Shown here in pieces: positions 25,413-33,696 of a stretch of 64,000 nt of DNA. The translations under genes and the position numbers were made by a program. Position 1 is the stretch's first letter. The number at the start of each line of letters is the position of its first letter. The notes beneath the pieces were generated by a model. It made no database searches. It was not told where the DNA came from and worked only from the letters and a program-made list of their open reading frames with translations. Source of the stretch: Glycomyces xiaoerkulensis (GTDB lineage Bacteria; Actinomycetota; Actinomycetes; Mycobacteriales; Micromonosporaceae); the NCBI RefSeq assembly GCF_002798405.1, contig NZ_PGGV01000037.1, forward strand, positions 1-64,000, given 5' to 3'.

Positions 25413-27083
25413 TCACTGTCCGTGACGTTGATGTCTTTCGATTGGGATGTTGCTCATGTTACGGCAGTCCGCCCCACCCGGCAACAGCCGGTCTAAGGCG
25501 GTCTGGGCGATGAAAGACGTAATCTCCGCCATTATGTCGGCGTAGTTCTCCCCGTATACGTCGTCAGCCGCCCTCGCCACCGGCTCGCCGTCTCGGGCGG
25601 TGAGGCCGAACCACTCCGAGAACGATTCCAACCCGTAAGTGTCGATCATGTAGTGGACGGCGAGAAAGGCGCACCCGTACTTTCCGGACCCGGCGGTGGT
25701 GTCGTCGTCCTCCTCGGGCGGAACGAGCTCGTCGGCGCAGCCGCCGTCGGCGACGTGGTTCTCCAGATCCCATGAGCGGTCGTAGTCGTCGAGCGGCTTG
25801 TCGCCGTGGTCGATGTACTCGGCGATGCCCTCGACCATCCACCAGGTGTCGTTGGAGTAGTTCTCCGACTGCGCTCCCCAGAGGGTGACCGCATGGCCCA
25901 GCTCGTGCCGGATGACGCTGGTCAGGTCGTAGCCCCAGCCGGTGCGGTCGACGTTCATGACCGTGGCGTACGTCGACGGCCGCCGCTCGTCGCCGACGGT
26001 GCCCTCCAGCGGCAGCGCGAACCCGACCACGTCGTCGCCGTCGAACATCCCGCCGAACCACTCGTCGAAGTGGTCGTTGGTGGCGATGTAGACGACGTAG
26101 CGGTCGGGCTCCTCCCACAGTGCCCACTCGTCGGCGTTGGCGGCCGCGTCCTCGGCGACCTCCAGGGCGTCGTCGAGCCGGTCGCTCATGTCCAGCGGGG
26201 CGGCCACGACGGTGCGGTCGCCCACGACGGCGGCCAGGTCCTCCACCTCCCACGGGTGCGGTCCCTCCATGCCCTCGGACGTGCCGGTCTCGACCATGAC
26301 CAGGCTGTCGTCGCCGGCCCGCCAGGTGGTGTCGAAGACCACATCGGCCGGATCGCATTCGGCGGCCGGTTCGACGAAGCAGTGGGTGACCACGACGGTG
26401 AGCTCGTACAGCGGCACCGCGCCGGAGTCGTTCTCGATCGGCCCGGTGGCGATCTTGTAGTCGAAGCGGCTGACCTGCATCGCCCGCAGCGACTCGTAGC
26501 GGCCGGTCATCTCCTCGTGCAGGGTCGGCTCGAACGCCGCCAGCCAGCCCTCCAGGCTGCCGTCCAACAGCGACTCGGCGTGGGCGTCGAGCACCAGTTG
26601 CGTCTGCTCGCGCAGGTAGGCCAGGACCTCGTGCTCGGGCGCGTCGGGTCCGGGGCTGGGCAGGAGGCCCTCGCCGGGCATGACCGGGGCGCCGGAGATG
26701 GTGCCGGTCTCGGCCGACGGCGCCGCCGGCCGCCAGCCGTTGGCCACGCCGCCGCCCGCGACCGCCGCGGCGGTCAGGACCAGCACCATGAGGATGGTCC
26801 CCCACCGGGAGCGCCGGCGCTGCGGGCGCGGCGCGTACGGGACGTAGGGGCCGGGCCGGTACGGGTTCGGCGGCGGGGCCATCCGGACCGGCGGGCCGGG
26901 GGCTTCCGAGGGCTCGGGCCGGGGCCGCTGTCCGGGCACGCGGGGCGCCGGGTCCGCCTCCGCACCGGGCCGGTGCGCAGACGGCTCCGGGGGAAAGTCC
27001 TCAGGGGCTTGAGTCACCCTCGCAACTGTAATCGTTGAACGCCAACCTCGCGACTCGCGACCTGGGGCGGATAACCGCGTCAC
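25413..27083 (-). CDS. Membrane-anchored zinc metalloprotease-like protein (peptidase MA type)
   Basis: A 556-residue type II membrane protein. Its cytoplasmic N-terminus is Pro-rich (about 1-90), one helix follows (TILMVLVLTAAAVAGGGVAN), and the large extracellular domain carries HELGHA (about 393-398) and, about 25 residues later, MVEGIAEYIDHG. The Glu of the latter is the likely third zinc ligand, as in gluzincins. Preceding sequence (VFDTTWRAGDD, a conserved Cys pair) forms an NTF2-like or regulatory domain. The GTG at 27083 has GAGGGG close by; a GTG at 27017 is an alternative start. Substrate unknown. It lies 24 nt after the proline dehydrogenase gene on the same strand. Confidence 0.7.
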   Translation of the reverse strand: MTRLSAPGRESRGWRSTITVARVTQAPEDFPPEPSAHRPGAEADPAPRVPGQRPRPEPSEAPGPPVRMAPPPNPYRPGPYVPYAPRPQRRRSRWGTILMVLVLTAAAVAGGGVANGWRPAAPSAETGTISGAPVMPGEGLLPSPGPDAPEHEVLAYLREQTQLVLDAHAESLLDGSLEGWLAAFEPTLHEEMTGRYESLRAMQVSRFDYKIATGPIENDSGAVPLYELTVVVTHCFVEPAAECDPADVVFDTTWRAGDDSLVMVETGTSEGMEGPHPWEVEDLAAVVGDRTVVAAPLDMSDRLDDALEVAEDAAANADEWALWEEPDRYVVYIATNDHFDEWFGGMFDGDDVVGFALPLEGTVGDERRPSTYATVMNVDRTGWGYDLTSVIRHELGHAVTLWGAQSENYSNDTWWMVEGIAEYIDHGDKPLDDYDRSWDLENHVADGGCADELVPPEEDDDTTAGSGKYGCAFLAVHYMIDTYGLESFSEWFGLTARDGEPVARAADDVYGENYADIMAEITSFIAQTALDRLLPGGADCRNMSNIPIERHQRHGQ

Positions 27084-27107
27084 CGGCCCCTCGGACGCGC
27101 GCAGGCG

Positions 27108-28028
27108 TCAGGACCTGCTCCACAGTGACCGGGCGAACACCGCCACGTTGGCGGGCCGCTCGGCCATGCGGCGCATCAGGTAGCCGTACCACTGATCACC
27201 GTAGGGCACGTAGACGCGCATCCGGTGGCCCTCGGCCGCCAGGCGGAGCTGCTCGAGCGGGCGGATGCCGTACAGCATCTGGAACTCGAAGTCGCCCGGC
27301 TCCCGGTCGAACCAGCGGGCGCGGTCGACGGCGATCTCGACCAGGCGCGGGTCGTGCGTGGCCAGCATCGGGTAGCCCTCGCCTGCCATCAGGGCGTTGA
27401 CGCAGCGCACGTACGAGCGGTCGACGTCGAGCTTGCGCTGATAGGCGACCGGCTCGGGCTCCTTGTAGGCGCCCTTGCACAGGCGGATGCGCGAACCGGG
27501 CCCGGCCAGGGCCTTGCAGTCGTCCTCGGTGCGGCGCAGGTAGGCCTGCAGCACCGCCCCGGTGTCGGGGAAGTCCCCGCGGAGGCGCTCGACGATCTCC
27601 AGGGTCGAATCGGTGACGGTGTGGTCCTCCATGTCGATGGTGACCGTGGTCCCCGACTCGCCGGCGGCCGCGCAGATCGCGCGGGCGCGGTCGTAGGCCA
27701 GTTCGGGGTCGATCCGCTGGCCCAGGGCCGAGAGTTTGACGCTGACCTCGGTGGTCTCCGACAGGCCGTCGGCCCGGAGGGCGGCCAGCAGGTCGAGGTA
27801 CTCGTCCCGGGTGGCGTCGGCCTGATCGACGACGACCGTGTCCTCGCCCAGGTAGTCGAGCGTGGCGAGCAGTCCGTCGGAGGCCAGGGCGCGGGCCGCC
27901 GCGACCGCGTCGGCGGTGGCCTCCCCGGCGACGTAGCGGCGCACGAGCGACCGGCTGACCGGGGCGGTACCTACGAGCTGCTCGATCTTCGATGACCGGG
28001 CGGCGGCGAGTATGACTGAACGCAGCAT
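27108..28028 (-). CDS. Proline dehydrogenase (monofunctional)
   Basis: A 306-residue FAD-dependent TIM-barrel enzyme that oxidises proline to 1-pyrroline-5-carboxylate, delivering electrons to quinone. Family motifs are visible: EVSVKLSALGQRIDPEL, DMEDHTVTDSTLE, VLQAYLRRTEDD, RLCKGAYKEP, LATHDPRLVE, EFQMLYGIRP and the C-terminal VYVPYGDQWYGYLMRRMAER with its substrate-binding Arg-Arg. Length is typical of the single-domain bacterial form. No P5C dehydrogenase gene is adjacent. Upstream (28063-28073) is a GTCAC-g-GTGAC palindrome that could be its operator. Confidence 0.92.
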   Translation of the reverse strand: MLRSVILAAARSSKIEQLVGTAPVSRSLVRRYVAGEATADAVAAARALASDGLLATLDYLGEDTVVVDQADATRDEYLDLLAALRADGLSETTEVSVKLSALGQRIDPELAYDRARAICAAAGESGTTVTIDMEDHTVTDSTLEIVERLRGDFPDTGAVLQAYLRRTEDDCKALAGPGSRIRLCKGAYKEPEPVAYQRKLDVDRSYVRCVNALMAGEGYPMLATHDPRLVEIAVDRARWFDREPGDFEFQMLYGIRPLEQLRLAAEGHRMRVYVPYGDQWYGYLMRRMAERPANVAVFARSLWSRS

Positions 28029-28062
28029 GTTTGCAGCGTAGCCTCCCGCGGTTCAATATCCG

Positions 28063-28073
28063 GTCACGGTGAC
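28063..28073. promoter_or_regulatory. GTCAC-g-GTGAC palindrome upstream of proline dehydrogenase
   Basis: A perfect 5-1-5 inverted repeat 35-45 nt before the proline dehydrogenase ATG, in an otherwise A+T-richer 158-base gap that also holds tgtgacaactgtttcaaa. It could be an operator for proline- or nitrogen-responsive control. The binding protein is unknown and the match to any known consensus is weak. Confidence 0.3.
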
Positions 28074-28186
28074 ATAACGCGTGGATCGAGACATTAAAAA
28101 GAAAGCGCTTGAGCCGCTTGTGACAACTGTTTCAAAGGTTATCGCCAGTTGATTCCTGGGAAGTGGCGACTGAGGGGAAGGGCCGC

Positions 28187-28975
28187 TCAGGCGTCGAACC
28201 CCTCGCGGGCGAAGCGGAGCGACTCGGCCAGGTCCGCCGACCGGCGGGTGCGGTTGCCGGACTTGCGCGTGGAGACCTCGACGGTGACGGTGCCGCTCCA
28301 GCCGGAGGCGGCGAGCTTGCCGAGCAGCTCCGCGCACGGCTGGGTGCCGCGGCCGGGCACCATGTGGGAGTCCGAACCGGGAGCGGTGCCGTCGCACAGA
28401 TGGACGTGGCGCAGGCCCTCCCCCATCCGCTCGGCCATGGCCAGCGCGTCGGCCCCCGCGGCGGCGCAGTGGGACAGGTCCAGGGTGTAGGCCCCGTAGC
28501 CGTGGCGGGTCGGGTCCCAGTGCGGGCTGTAGGGCACCAGCTTCCGGCGGCCGACCTTGAGCGGGAACATGTTCTCCACGGCGATGGCCACCCTCGGGTA
28601 GCGGGCCTCGAGGCTGGCGAGCACGGCGGAGAACTTGCGGGCGTAGTCGCGCTGCCAGGAGAACGGCGGATGGATGACCACGACCGGCGCGCCCAGGTGA
28701 TCGGCGGCCTGGACCGAGCGGCGCAGCCGCGTCCAGGGATCGGGGCTCCACACCCGCTGGGTGACCAGGAGGCACGGGGCGTGGACGGCGCCGATCCTGA
28801 CCCCGTAGTGGCGCGAGAGGCTCGCGGCCGCCGCGGGGTCCTGCGATATGCGGTCGGTGAAGACCATCAGCTCGACGCCGTCGTAGCCGAGATCGGCCGC
28901 CAGTTCGAATCCCACCGCGGTGGGTTCGGGGTACACGGAGGTGGTCGAGAGCAGGACCGGGACGGACTGGGTCAC
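28187..28975 (-). CDS. Sugar phosphate isomerase/epimerase (TIM-barrel, AP endonuclease 2 fold)
   Basis: A 262-residue xylose isomerase-like TIM-barrel protein. Metal-ligand-type motifs: DGVELMVF (Glu), VVIHPPFSW (His), IAVENMFP (Glu), YTLDLSHCAA (Asp, His), LRHVHLCDG (His) and TVTVEVST (Glu). The same-fold protein sits near the bS22/HTH genes in mycobacteria (Rv0498-like). Substrate unknown. I use the GTG at 28975; an ATG further up at 29014 would overlap the promoter of the divergent gene. Confidence 0.8.
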   Translation of the reverse strand: MTQSVPVLLSTTSVYPEPTAVGFELAADLGYDGVELMVFTDRISQDPAAAASLSRHYGVRIGAVHAPCLLVTQRVWSPDPWTRLRRSVQAADHLGAPVVVIHPPFSWQRDYARKFSAVLASLEARYPRVAIAVENMFPLKVGRRKLVPYSPHWDPTRHGYGAYTLDLSHCAAAGADALAMAERMGEGLRHVHLCDGTAPGSDSHMVPGRGTQPCAELLGKLAASGWSGTVTVEVSTRKSGNRTRRSADLAESLRFAREGFDA

Positions 28976-29007
28976 GACACCAGGGTACGCCGCGCCGCGC
29001 GTCGGGA

Positions 29008-29034
29008 TTGACACAGCGCCGCCGCGGGTACGGT
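29008..29034 (+). promoter_or_regulatory. Leaderless promoter of the Cys-rich conserved gene
   Basis: TTGACA (29008-29013) and TACGGT (29029-29034) precede the ATG at 29041. The -10-like hexamer ends 6 nt before the start codon, so transcription would begin at or next to the ATG. The 15-bp spacing is short, which weakens the -35 assignment. Confidence 0.45.
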
Positions 29035-29040
29035 GGACGG

Positions 29041-29850
29041 ATGACCGACGAGGTGGAGCCGAACTTCGACCGGGAGTGGGTCGAGTTCTACGACCCCGAC
29101 GACCCGGGGACGCTGGTCCGAGCGGATCTGACCTGGCTGCTGTCGCGGTGGGGGTGCATCTTCGGCAAGAGTCCGGAGGTCGGCGGCTGTCCCGGGATCG
29201 ACCACAATCGCCCGGCCGACGGGTGCTGCCTGCACGGGGCGTTCTACACCGACTCCGACGACATCAAGCGGGTGCGGGCCGCATCCCGCAAGCTGACGCC
29301 CGAGACCTGGCAGCTCCACCGGCCCTGGCGGGAGACGATCGTCGACGACACCCTGGAGAACGACGACGGCGAGGAGGAGCCGGCGAAGAAGACCGCCGTG
29401 GTCGACGGCGCCTGCGTCTTCCACAACCGGGACGGCTTCGCCACCGGCAGCGGCTGCGCGCTGCACCAGCAGGCGCTGCGCGACGGGGTCCACCCGATGG
29501 AGTACAAGCCCGAGGTGTGCTGGCAGTTGCCGGTCAAGCGGGACTTCAAGTCCGAGCAGCGCGCCGACGGCACCGCCGTGGAGGTCACGCTCATCACCGA
29601 GTTCGACCGGGCCTCGTGGGGGCCCGGCGGCCACGACTTCGACTGGTGGTGCACCGGCTCGCCGCTGGCGCACACCGCCGCCGACCCCGTCTACGTCTCC
29701 TACGAGTCCGAGCTGACCGAGCTGCTGGGCAAGGCCGCCTACGACAGGCTGGCCGAGCTGTGCGCGGTGCGGGCCGAGCGCGGCCAGGTCGCGCCGCACC
29801 CGGCCACGGAGGCGAACCGCGAGAGCCTCCCCGACCCCAAGCGGCGCTGA
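29041..29850 (+). CDS. Conserved cysteine-rich protein (putative metal-binding)
   Basis: A 269-residue soluble protein with regularly placed cysteines: WGCIFGK, VGGCPG, DGCCLHGAF, GACVFH, GSGCALH, PEVCWQL, WWCTGS. The pattern suggests a bound zinc or iron-sulfur centre, as in DUF3109/YkgJ-like proteins. A comparable conserved protein (Rv0495c-like) lies near this gene group in mycobacteria, which supports vertical descent. It begins with ATG at 29041 with a leaderless promoter. Function unknown. Confidence 0.7.
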   Translation: MTDEVEPNFDREWVEFYDPDDPGTLVRADLTWLLSRWGCIFGKSPEVGGCPGIDHNRPADGCCLHGAFYTDSDDIKRVRAASRKLTPETWQLHRPWRETIVDDTLENDDGEEEPAKKTAVVDGACVFHNRDGFATGSGCALHQQALRDGVHPMEYKPEVCWQLPVKRDFKSEQRADGTAVEVTLITEFDRASWGPGGHDFDWWCTGSPLAHTAADPVYVSYESELTELLGKAAYDRLAELCAVRAERGQVAPHPATEANRESLPDPKRR

Positions 29851-29938
29851 GTGCCGTTTCTCCAGTGAGTTCGCTCGCGACATATGAGGGATCCATTCGC
29901 CACCCCTGGATAACCAGGTGAATAGCAGGTAGCTTCCA

Positions 29939-29966
29939 GGAATACGGCAATAGGCGCAATGTTAAG
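29939..29966 (+). promoter_or_regulatory. Candidate ECF-type promoter before the wall-polymer locus
   Basis: GGAATA (29939-29944), a 16-bp spacer and GTTAAG (29961-29966) resemble the GGAAC-N16-GTT promoters read by SigE-like ECF factors. It would leave a leader of about 160 nt before the TTG at 30137. An alternative -10 is TAAGAT at 29963-29968. The 286-base gap (29851-30136) has no gene. Confidence 0.3.
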
Positions 29967-30136
29967 ATCCACGCACGAGTCGAGCCGTTCGGCCACCTGC
30001 CGTTCGACCGCCCCTACAGCGTCCCCCCAGTCGCCATCACCGTCCCGGCAGCGGGTGTTGATATGGGGCGACCGCGTTCTGCAACGGCGTCGAAGCTCCA
30101 TCACAACCGGAGCAATGAACATGAGGAGGAAGTGCA

Positions 30137-31636
30137 TTGTCGGACCGTGGGCAGGGACAGCGGCCGGGTGTCACCGCAGTGGTCCTCGCGGGAGGCACTG
30201 GTCAACGCGTCGGCCTGAGCATCCCCAAGCAGCTCATCAAGATCGCAGGCAAGCCCGTGATCCAGCACACGCTCGAAGCCTTTCAGTTGGCCGACGAGAT
30301 CGACGACATCCTCGTGCTCATGGCCCCCGGATACATCGACGACGTCCGGGCCGTGGTCGAGAAGGCCCGTCTCACCAAGGTCGTCGACGTTATCCCCGGC
30401 GGCGGCACCCGGTCGGACAGCACCAAGGCGGCCGTCGCCTACCTCGAGGACCGCCCGGGCTCCAGCCATGACCGGCGCCTGATCTTCCACGACGCGGTGC
30501 GACCGCTCATCTCCGGCCGCGTCATCTCCGAGACCGTGGCCGCCCTCGAGCGCTACGACGCCGTCGACGTGGCCATTCCCTCCTCAGATACCGTCATCGT
30601 CACGCGTACGCACGGCAAGGACGGTGAGTTCATCACCGACGTCCCCGACCGGGCACGCCTGCGGCGCGGACAGACGCCCCAGGCGTTCAAACTCGCCACG
30701 ATCCGCGCCGCCTACCGGGAAGCGGACCGAGACCCCAACTTCAAGGCCACCGACGACTGCTCGGTCGTGCTGAAGTACCTGCCCAGCGTTCCGGTCCACG
30801 TCGTCACCGGCGACGAGTGGAACCTCAAGGTGACCCAGCCGGTCGACCTCTACATCGCGGACAAGCTGTTCCAATTGGCGTCGACCGCGGTGCCGCCGTC
30901 CACTGACGAGGACTACCGGACTCGTCTGGCCGGCAAGACCCTGGTGGTCTTCGGCGGTTCGTACGGCATCGGCGGGGATCTGGCCGAACTGGCCGAATCC
31001 TACGGCGCCGACGTGTACCGCTTCGCCCGCTCGACCACCGGCACGCACGTCGAGAACCCCGATGACATCGCCGCGGCCCTGAAGAAGGCCCACCAGGAGA
31101 CCGGCCGAATCGACTACGTGGTCAATACCGCCGGTGTTCTGCAGGTCGGACGACTGAATGAGACCGGCACCGAGGACCTCGAGAAGACCTTTCAGGTCAA
31201 CTACCTCGCCCCCGTGCAGATCGCACGCGAAGCCTTCCCGTACCTCGCCGAGACCCAGGGGCAATTGCTTTACTACACCTCCTCCAGCTATACGCGCGGG
31301 CGAGCCAATTACAGTCTCTACTCCTCCACCAAGGCCGCCTTGGTCAACCTGACGCAGGCGCTGTCCGACGAATGGAGCGACGACGGCATCCAGGTGAACT
31401 GCATCAATCCCGAACGCACCGCTACCCCGATGCGCACCAACGCATTCGGCCGGGAGGACCCTGAGACCCTTCTGGACTCCGCCGAAGTCGCCAGGACCTC
31501 GCTGGACGTGCTCCTGTCAAGCCTCAACGGTGCGGTGATCGATGTGCGGCGCGAAGACCCGACGGCCACGGCCGATCGATCCGACAACTTCGAACAGGCG
31601 ATCGCCCGGATCCTCGACACCGGATTCGAGGGCTGA
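30137..31636 (+). CDS. Bifunctional cytidylyltransferase-SDR reductase (CDP-ribitol synthase type)
   Basis: A 499-residue fusion. Residues 1-240 form an IspD/TarI-type cytidylyltransferase (AVVLAGGTGQRVGLSIPKQL, GGGTRSDSTKAAV, HDAVRPL, TPQAFKL). Residues about 258-499 form a short-chain dehydrogenase with a GGSYGIGG nucleotide loop, VNTAGV and the YSSTK catalytic Tyr-Lys pair. This order matches Bcs1/Acs1 proteins, which reduce ribulose-5-phosphate to ribitol-5-phosphate and activate it to CDP-ribitol for capsule or teichoic acid synthesis. The start is TTG with AGGAGG 7 nt upstream. First gene of the wall-polymer locus, followed by two polyol-phosphate polymerase-type genes. Confidence 0.88.
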   Translation: MSDRGQGQRPGVTAVVLAGGTGQRVGLSIPKQLIKIAGKPVIQHTLEAFQLADEIDDILVLMAPGYIDDVRAVVEKARLTKVVDVIPGGGTRSDSTKAAVAYLEDRPGSSHDRRLIFHDAVRPLISGRVISETVAALERYDAVDVAIPSSDTVIVTRTHGKDGEFITDVPDRARLRRGQTPQAFKLATIRAAYREADRDPNFKATDDCSVVLKYLPSVPVHVVTGDEWNLKVTQPVDLYIADKLFQLASTAVPPSTDEDYRTRLAGKTLVVFGGSYGIGGDLAELAESYGADVYRFARSTTGTHVENPDDIAAALKKAHQETGRIDYVVNTAGVLQVGRLNETGTEDLEKTFQVNYLAPVQIAREAFPYLAETQGQLLYYTSSSYTRGRANYSLYSSTKAALVNLTQALSDEWSDDGIQVNCINPERTATPMRTNAFGREDPETLLDSAEVARTSLDVLLSSLNGAVIDVRREDPTATADRSDNFEQAIARILDTGFEG

Positions 31637-31689
31637 AGACGGCCCGTTACTCCAACCGATCCCGCCTCCGGAAAGCGAGACTCGAGAAC

Positions 31690-33696
31690 ATGTCCGATGC
31701 GACGCGCACCAGCCGTTTCCTCAGCGGCATCGGCACCTGGGACATGGCGCTCACGCTGCTGCTCATCACGTGTTACCCGGTGATGCTGGTCGCTGCGATA
31801 ATCCCGTCGGCCCCGGTCTTCATCGGAGCAGTCGCCGTAAGCCTGGTCGTCGACCTGTCCCTGCTGCGAGGGCAGAGCAGCGTCGCCGGCCACCTGCGGC
31901 AATTCCGGTTCGGTGTCTCGAACCGAGTGGCGGTCCGTCAGTTGCTGGTGATCAGCCTCCTGGCGAGACTCGCTGCCACCGGAGAAATCGGTTTCGGGCC
32001 AGTCGTCCTCGCGGCGGTCGCGAGCGTCGCGTTCTACGGCCTCCAAGCCGTGCACGGCGGTCTAGTCGCGGTCGTGCGCAAGACCCGACGACTACCGATC
32101 TCGACGAAGAACATCGACCTGTCAGGAATGAAGATCAGCGACGCCCCGCCCGCCGTGCTACTCAACCGGGCCGGCGACAAAATCCTCCATATGGACCTGC
32201 CGCTCATCGCAGGGCTGCTCGCGACCGCGGCCACCGGGAGGGCCTCCTTCGGCGTCGCCGGTACTGTGGCGACCATGATCCTGGCCGTCGGCTATGTCCT
32301 GGTCACGAGCCTGTGGCTACGGCCATCCAAATGGGTGCCCAAGGAGGAGCGGACACTGGACTGGTTCGACAGGTGGCTTCGTGAATACGCGCCGACGACC
32401 ATTCTCTACTTCTCCGGTTCCAAGGAGTCGACCTACCAGCTCAACATGTGGCTGGAGCCTTTGGAGCGTCTCGACGGCGAGCGGCCCCTGGTGATCATGC
32501 GGGAGCAGCACACCTTTCCGGGTCTCCAGCACACCAGCCTGCCGGTAGTCTGTGTGCCCAGCGCCGTCCATCTGATGAATATGGACCTGTCCACCGTCCG
32601 AGTCGCCATGTATCCAGCGCACGTCGGCAAGAATCTGCACCTGCTGCGGGTGCCGACCATGAAGCACGTTTTCCTCGGGCACGGCGACAGCGACAAGGTG
32701 GCCAGCGTCAATCCGTTCGGCAAGGCATACGACCAGCTCTGGACCGCGGGCGAAGCGGGCCGGGAACGATGGGAACGCGCCGACGTCGGCGTCCGCGACG
32801 ACGCCATCGTGTCGGTCGGACGTCCACAGCTTCACTCCATCCGGACCGCGGCTCCGGACGCGGAGATTCCCACCATCCTTTACGCGCCCACCTGGGAGGG
32901 CTGGACCGACGAACCGGGCAATACGAGCCTCGTCGAGGTCGGCGAGGCGATCGTAGCCGCACTCCTCCGGACCGATCCGCCGATTCGACTGGTCTACAAA
33001 CCCCACCCGTTCACCGGTATCCGCTCGAAGGCCGCCAGGACCGCCAACGACCGCATCGTCGAGATGATCGAGGCAGCCAACCGCCGGCGGGGCCACGAGT
33101 CCGGTGCCGACACGGACTCGACCGGAGTGAGGCGGGCCCAGGCCGCCCAGTCGCAGGCAAGCCGCGTCGACGCCGCCTTCTCACGCGACGACATGACTTC
33201 GACGGCCGAAGTCGAAGCCAACCGGCGGGCCGCCGCGAAACGCGACGCGGACTTCTGGTCCTCCCGTCCGACCGGCGGCCACGTGGTGATCACCGGCGCC
33301 GAACCGACTGTCTACGACTGCTTCAACCAGGCGCACGCGCTGATCGCGGACGTCTCCAGCGTCGTAACGGACTTCATCGCCAGCGGAAAGCCCTACGCCA
33401 TCGCCGACTCGGCCGGGCTCGGCGAGGCGGTCTTCAAGCGCGACAACACAGCCGCCCGGGCCGCGTTCATCCTCGACCGGGACGGCGGAGGTCTCGAATC
33501 GCTGCTAGCGGCAGTGCGCGATCACGAAGCCGACCCGCTGCGCGAGGACCGCGACGCGCTCAAACGGTATCTCCTGGGCCCCGACGTGCCGCCCTCACAG
33601 GAACGGTTCGCCGCGGCCGTCCGCGACCTCGCCGAGCAGGCAGAGGCCCGCAACCGAAAACAACAACTCGCGGCCGAGGAGTCCGTGTCCAGATGA
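31690..33696 (+). CDS. CDP-glycerol/ribitol glycerophosphotransferase family protein 1 (TagF/TarL-like)
   Basis: A 668-residue enzyme. Its N-terminal region has about 4-5 membrane helices (about 20-215). The C-terminal GT-B catalytic domain has the key motifs FLGHGDSDKV (about 328, catalytic His), YKPHPFTG, and the nucleotide/acidic motif ALIADVSSVVTDFIASGKP. A Gln/Arg/Ala-rich insertion (about 470-525) separates the last two. It should add polyol-phosphate units from a CDP donor to a lipid-linked acceptor at the inner face of the membrane. It overlaps the next paralogue by four bases (ATGA), implying coupled expression. Confidence 0.85.
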   Translation: MSDATRTSRFLSGIGTWDMALTLLLITCYPVMLVAAIIPSAPVFIGAVAVSLVVDLSLLRGQSSVAGHLRQFRFGVSNRVAVRQLLVISLLARLAATGEIGFGPVVLAAVASVAFYGLQAVHGGLVAVVRKTRRLPISTKNIDLSGMKISDAPPAVLLNRAGDKILHMDLPLIAGLLATAATGRASFGVAGTVATMILAVGYVLVTSLWLRPSKWVPKEERTLDWFDRWLREYAPTTILYFSGSKESTYQLNMWLEPLERLDGERPLVIMREQHTFPGLQHTSLPVVCVPSAVHLMNMDLSTVRVAMYPAHVGKNLHLLRVPTMKHVFLGHGDSDKVASVNPFGKAYDQLWTAGEAGRERWERADVGVRDDAIVSVGRPQLHSIRTAAPDAEIPTILYAPTWEGWTDEPGNTSLVEVGEAIVAALLRTDPPIRLVYKPHPFTGIRSKAARTANDRIVEMIEAANRRRGHESGADTDSTGVRRAQAAQSQASRVDAAFSRDDMTSTAEVEANRRAAAKRDADFWSSRPTGGHVVITGAEPTVYDCFNQAHALIADVSSVVTDFIASGKPYAIADSAGLGEAVFKRDNTAARAAFILDRDGGGLESLLAAVRDHEADPLREDRDALKRYLLGPDVPPSQERFAAAVRDLAEQAEARNRKQQLAAEESVSR

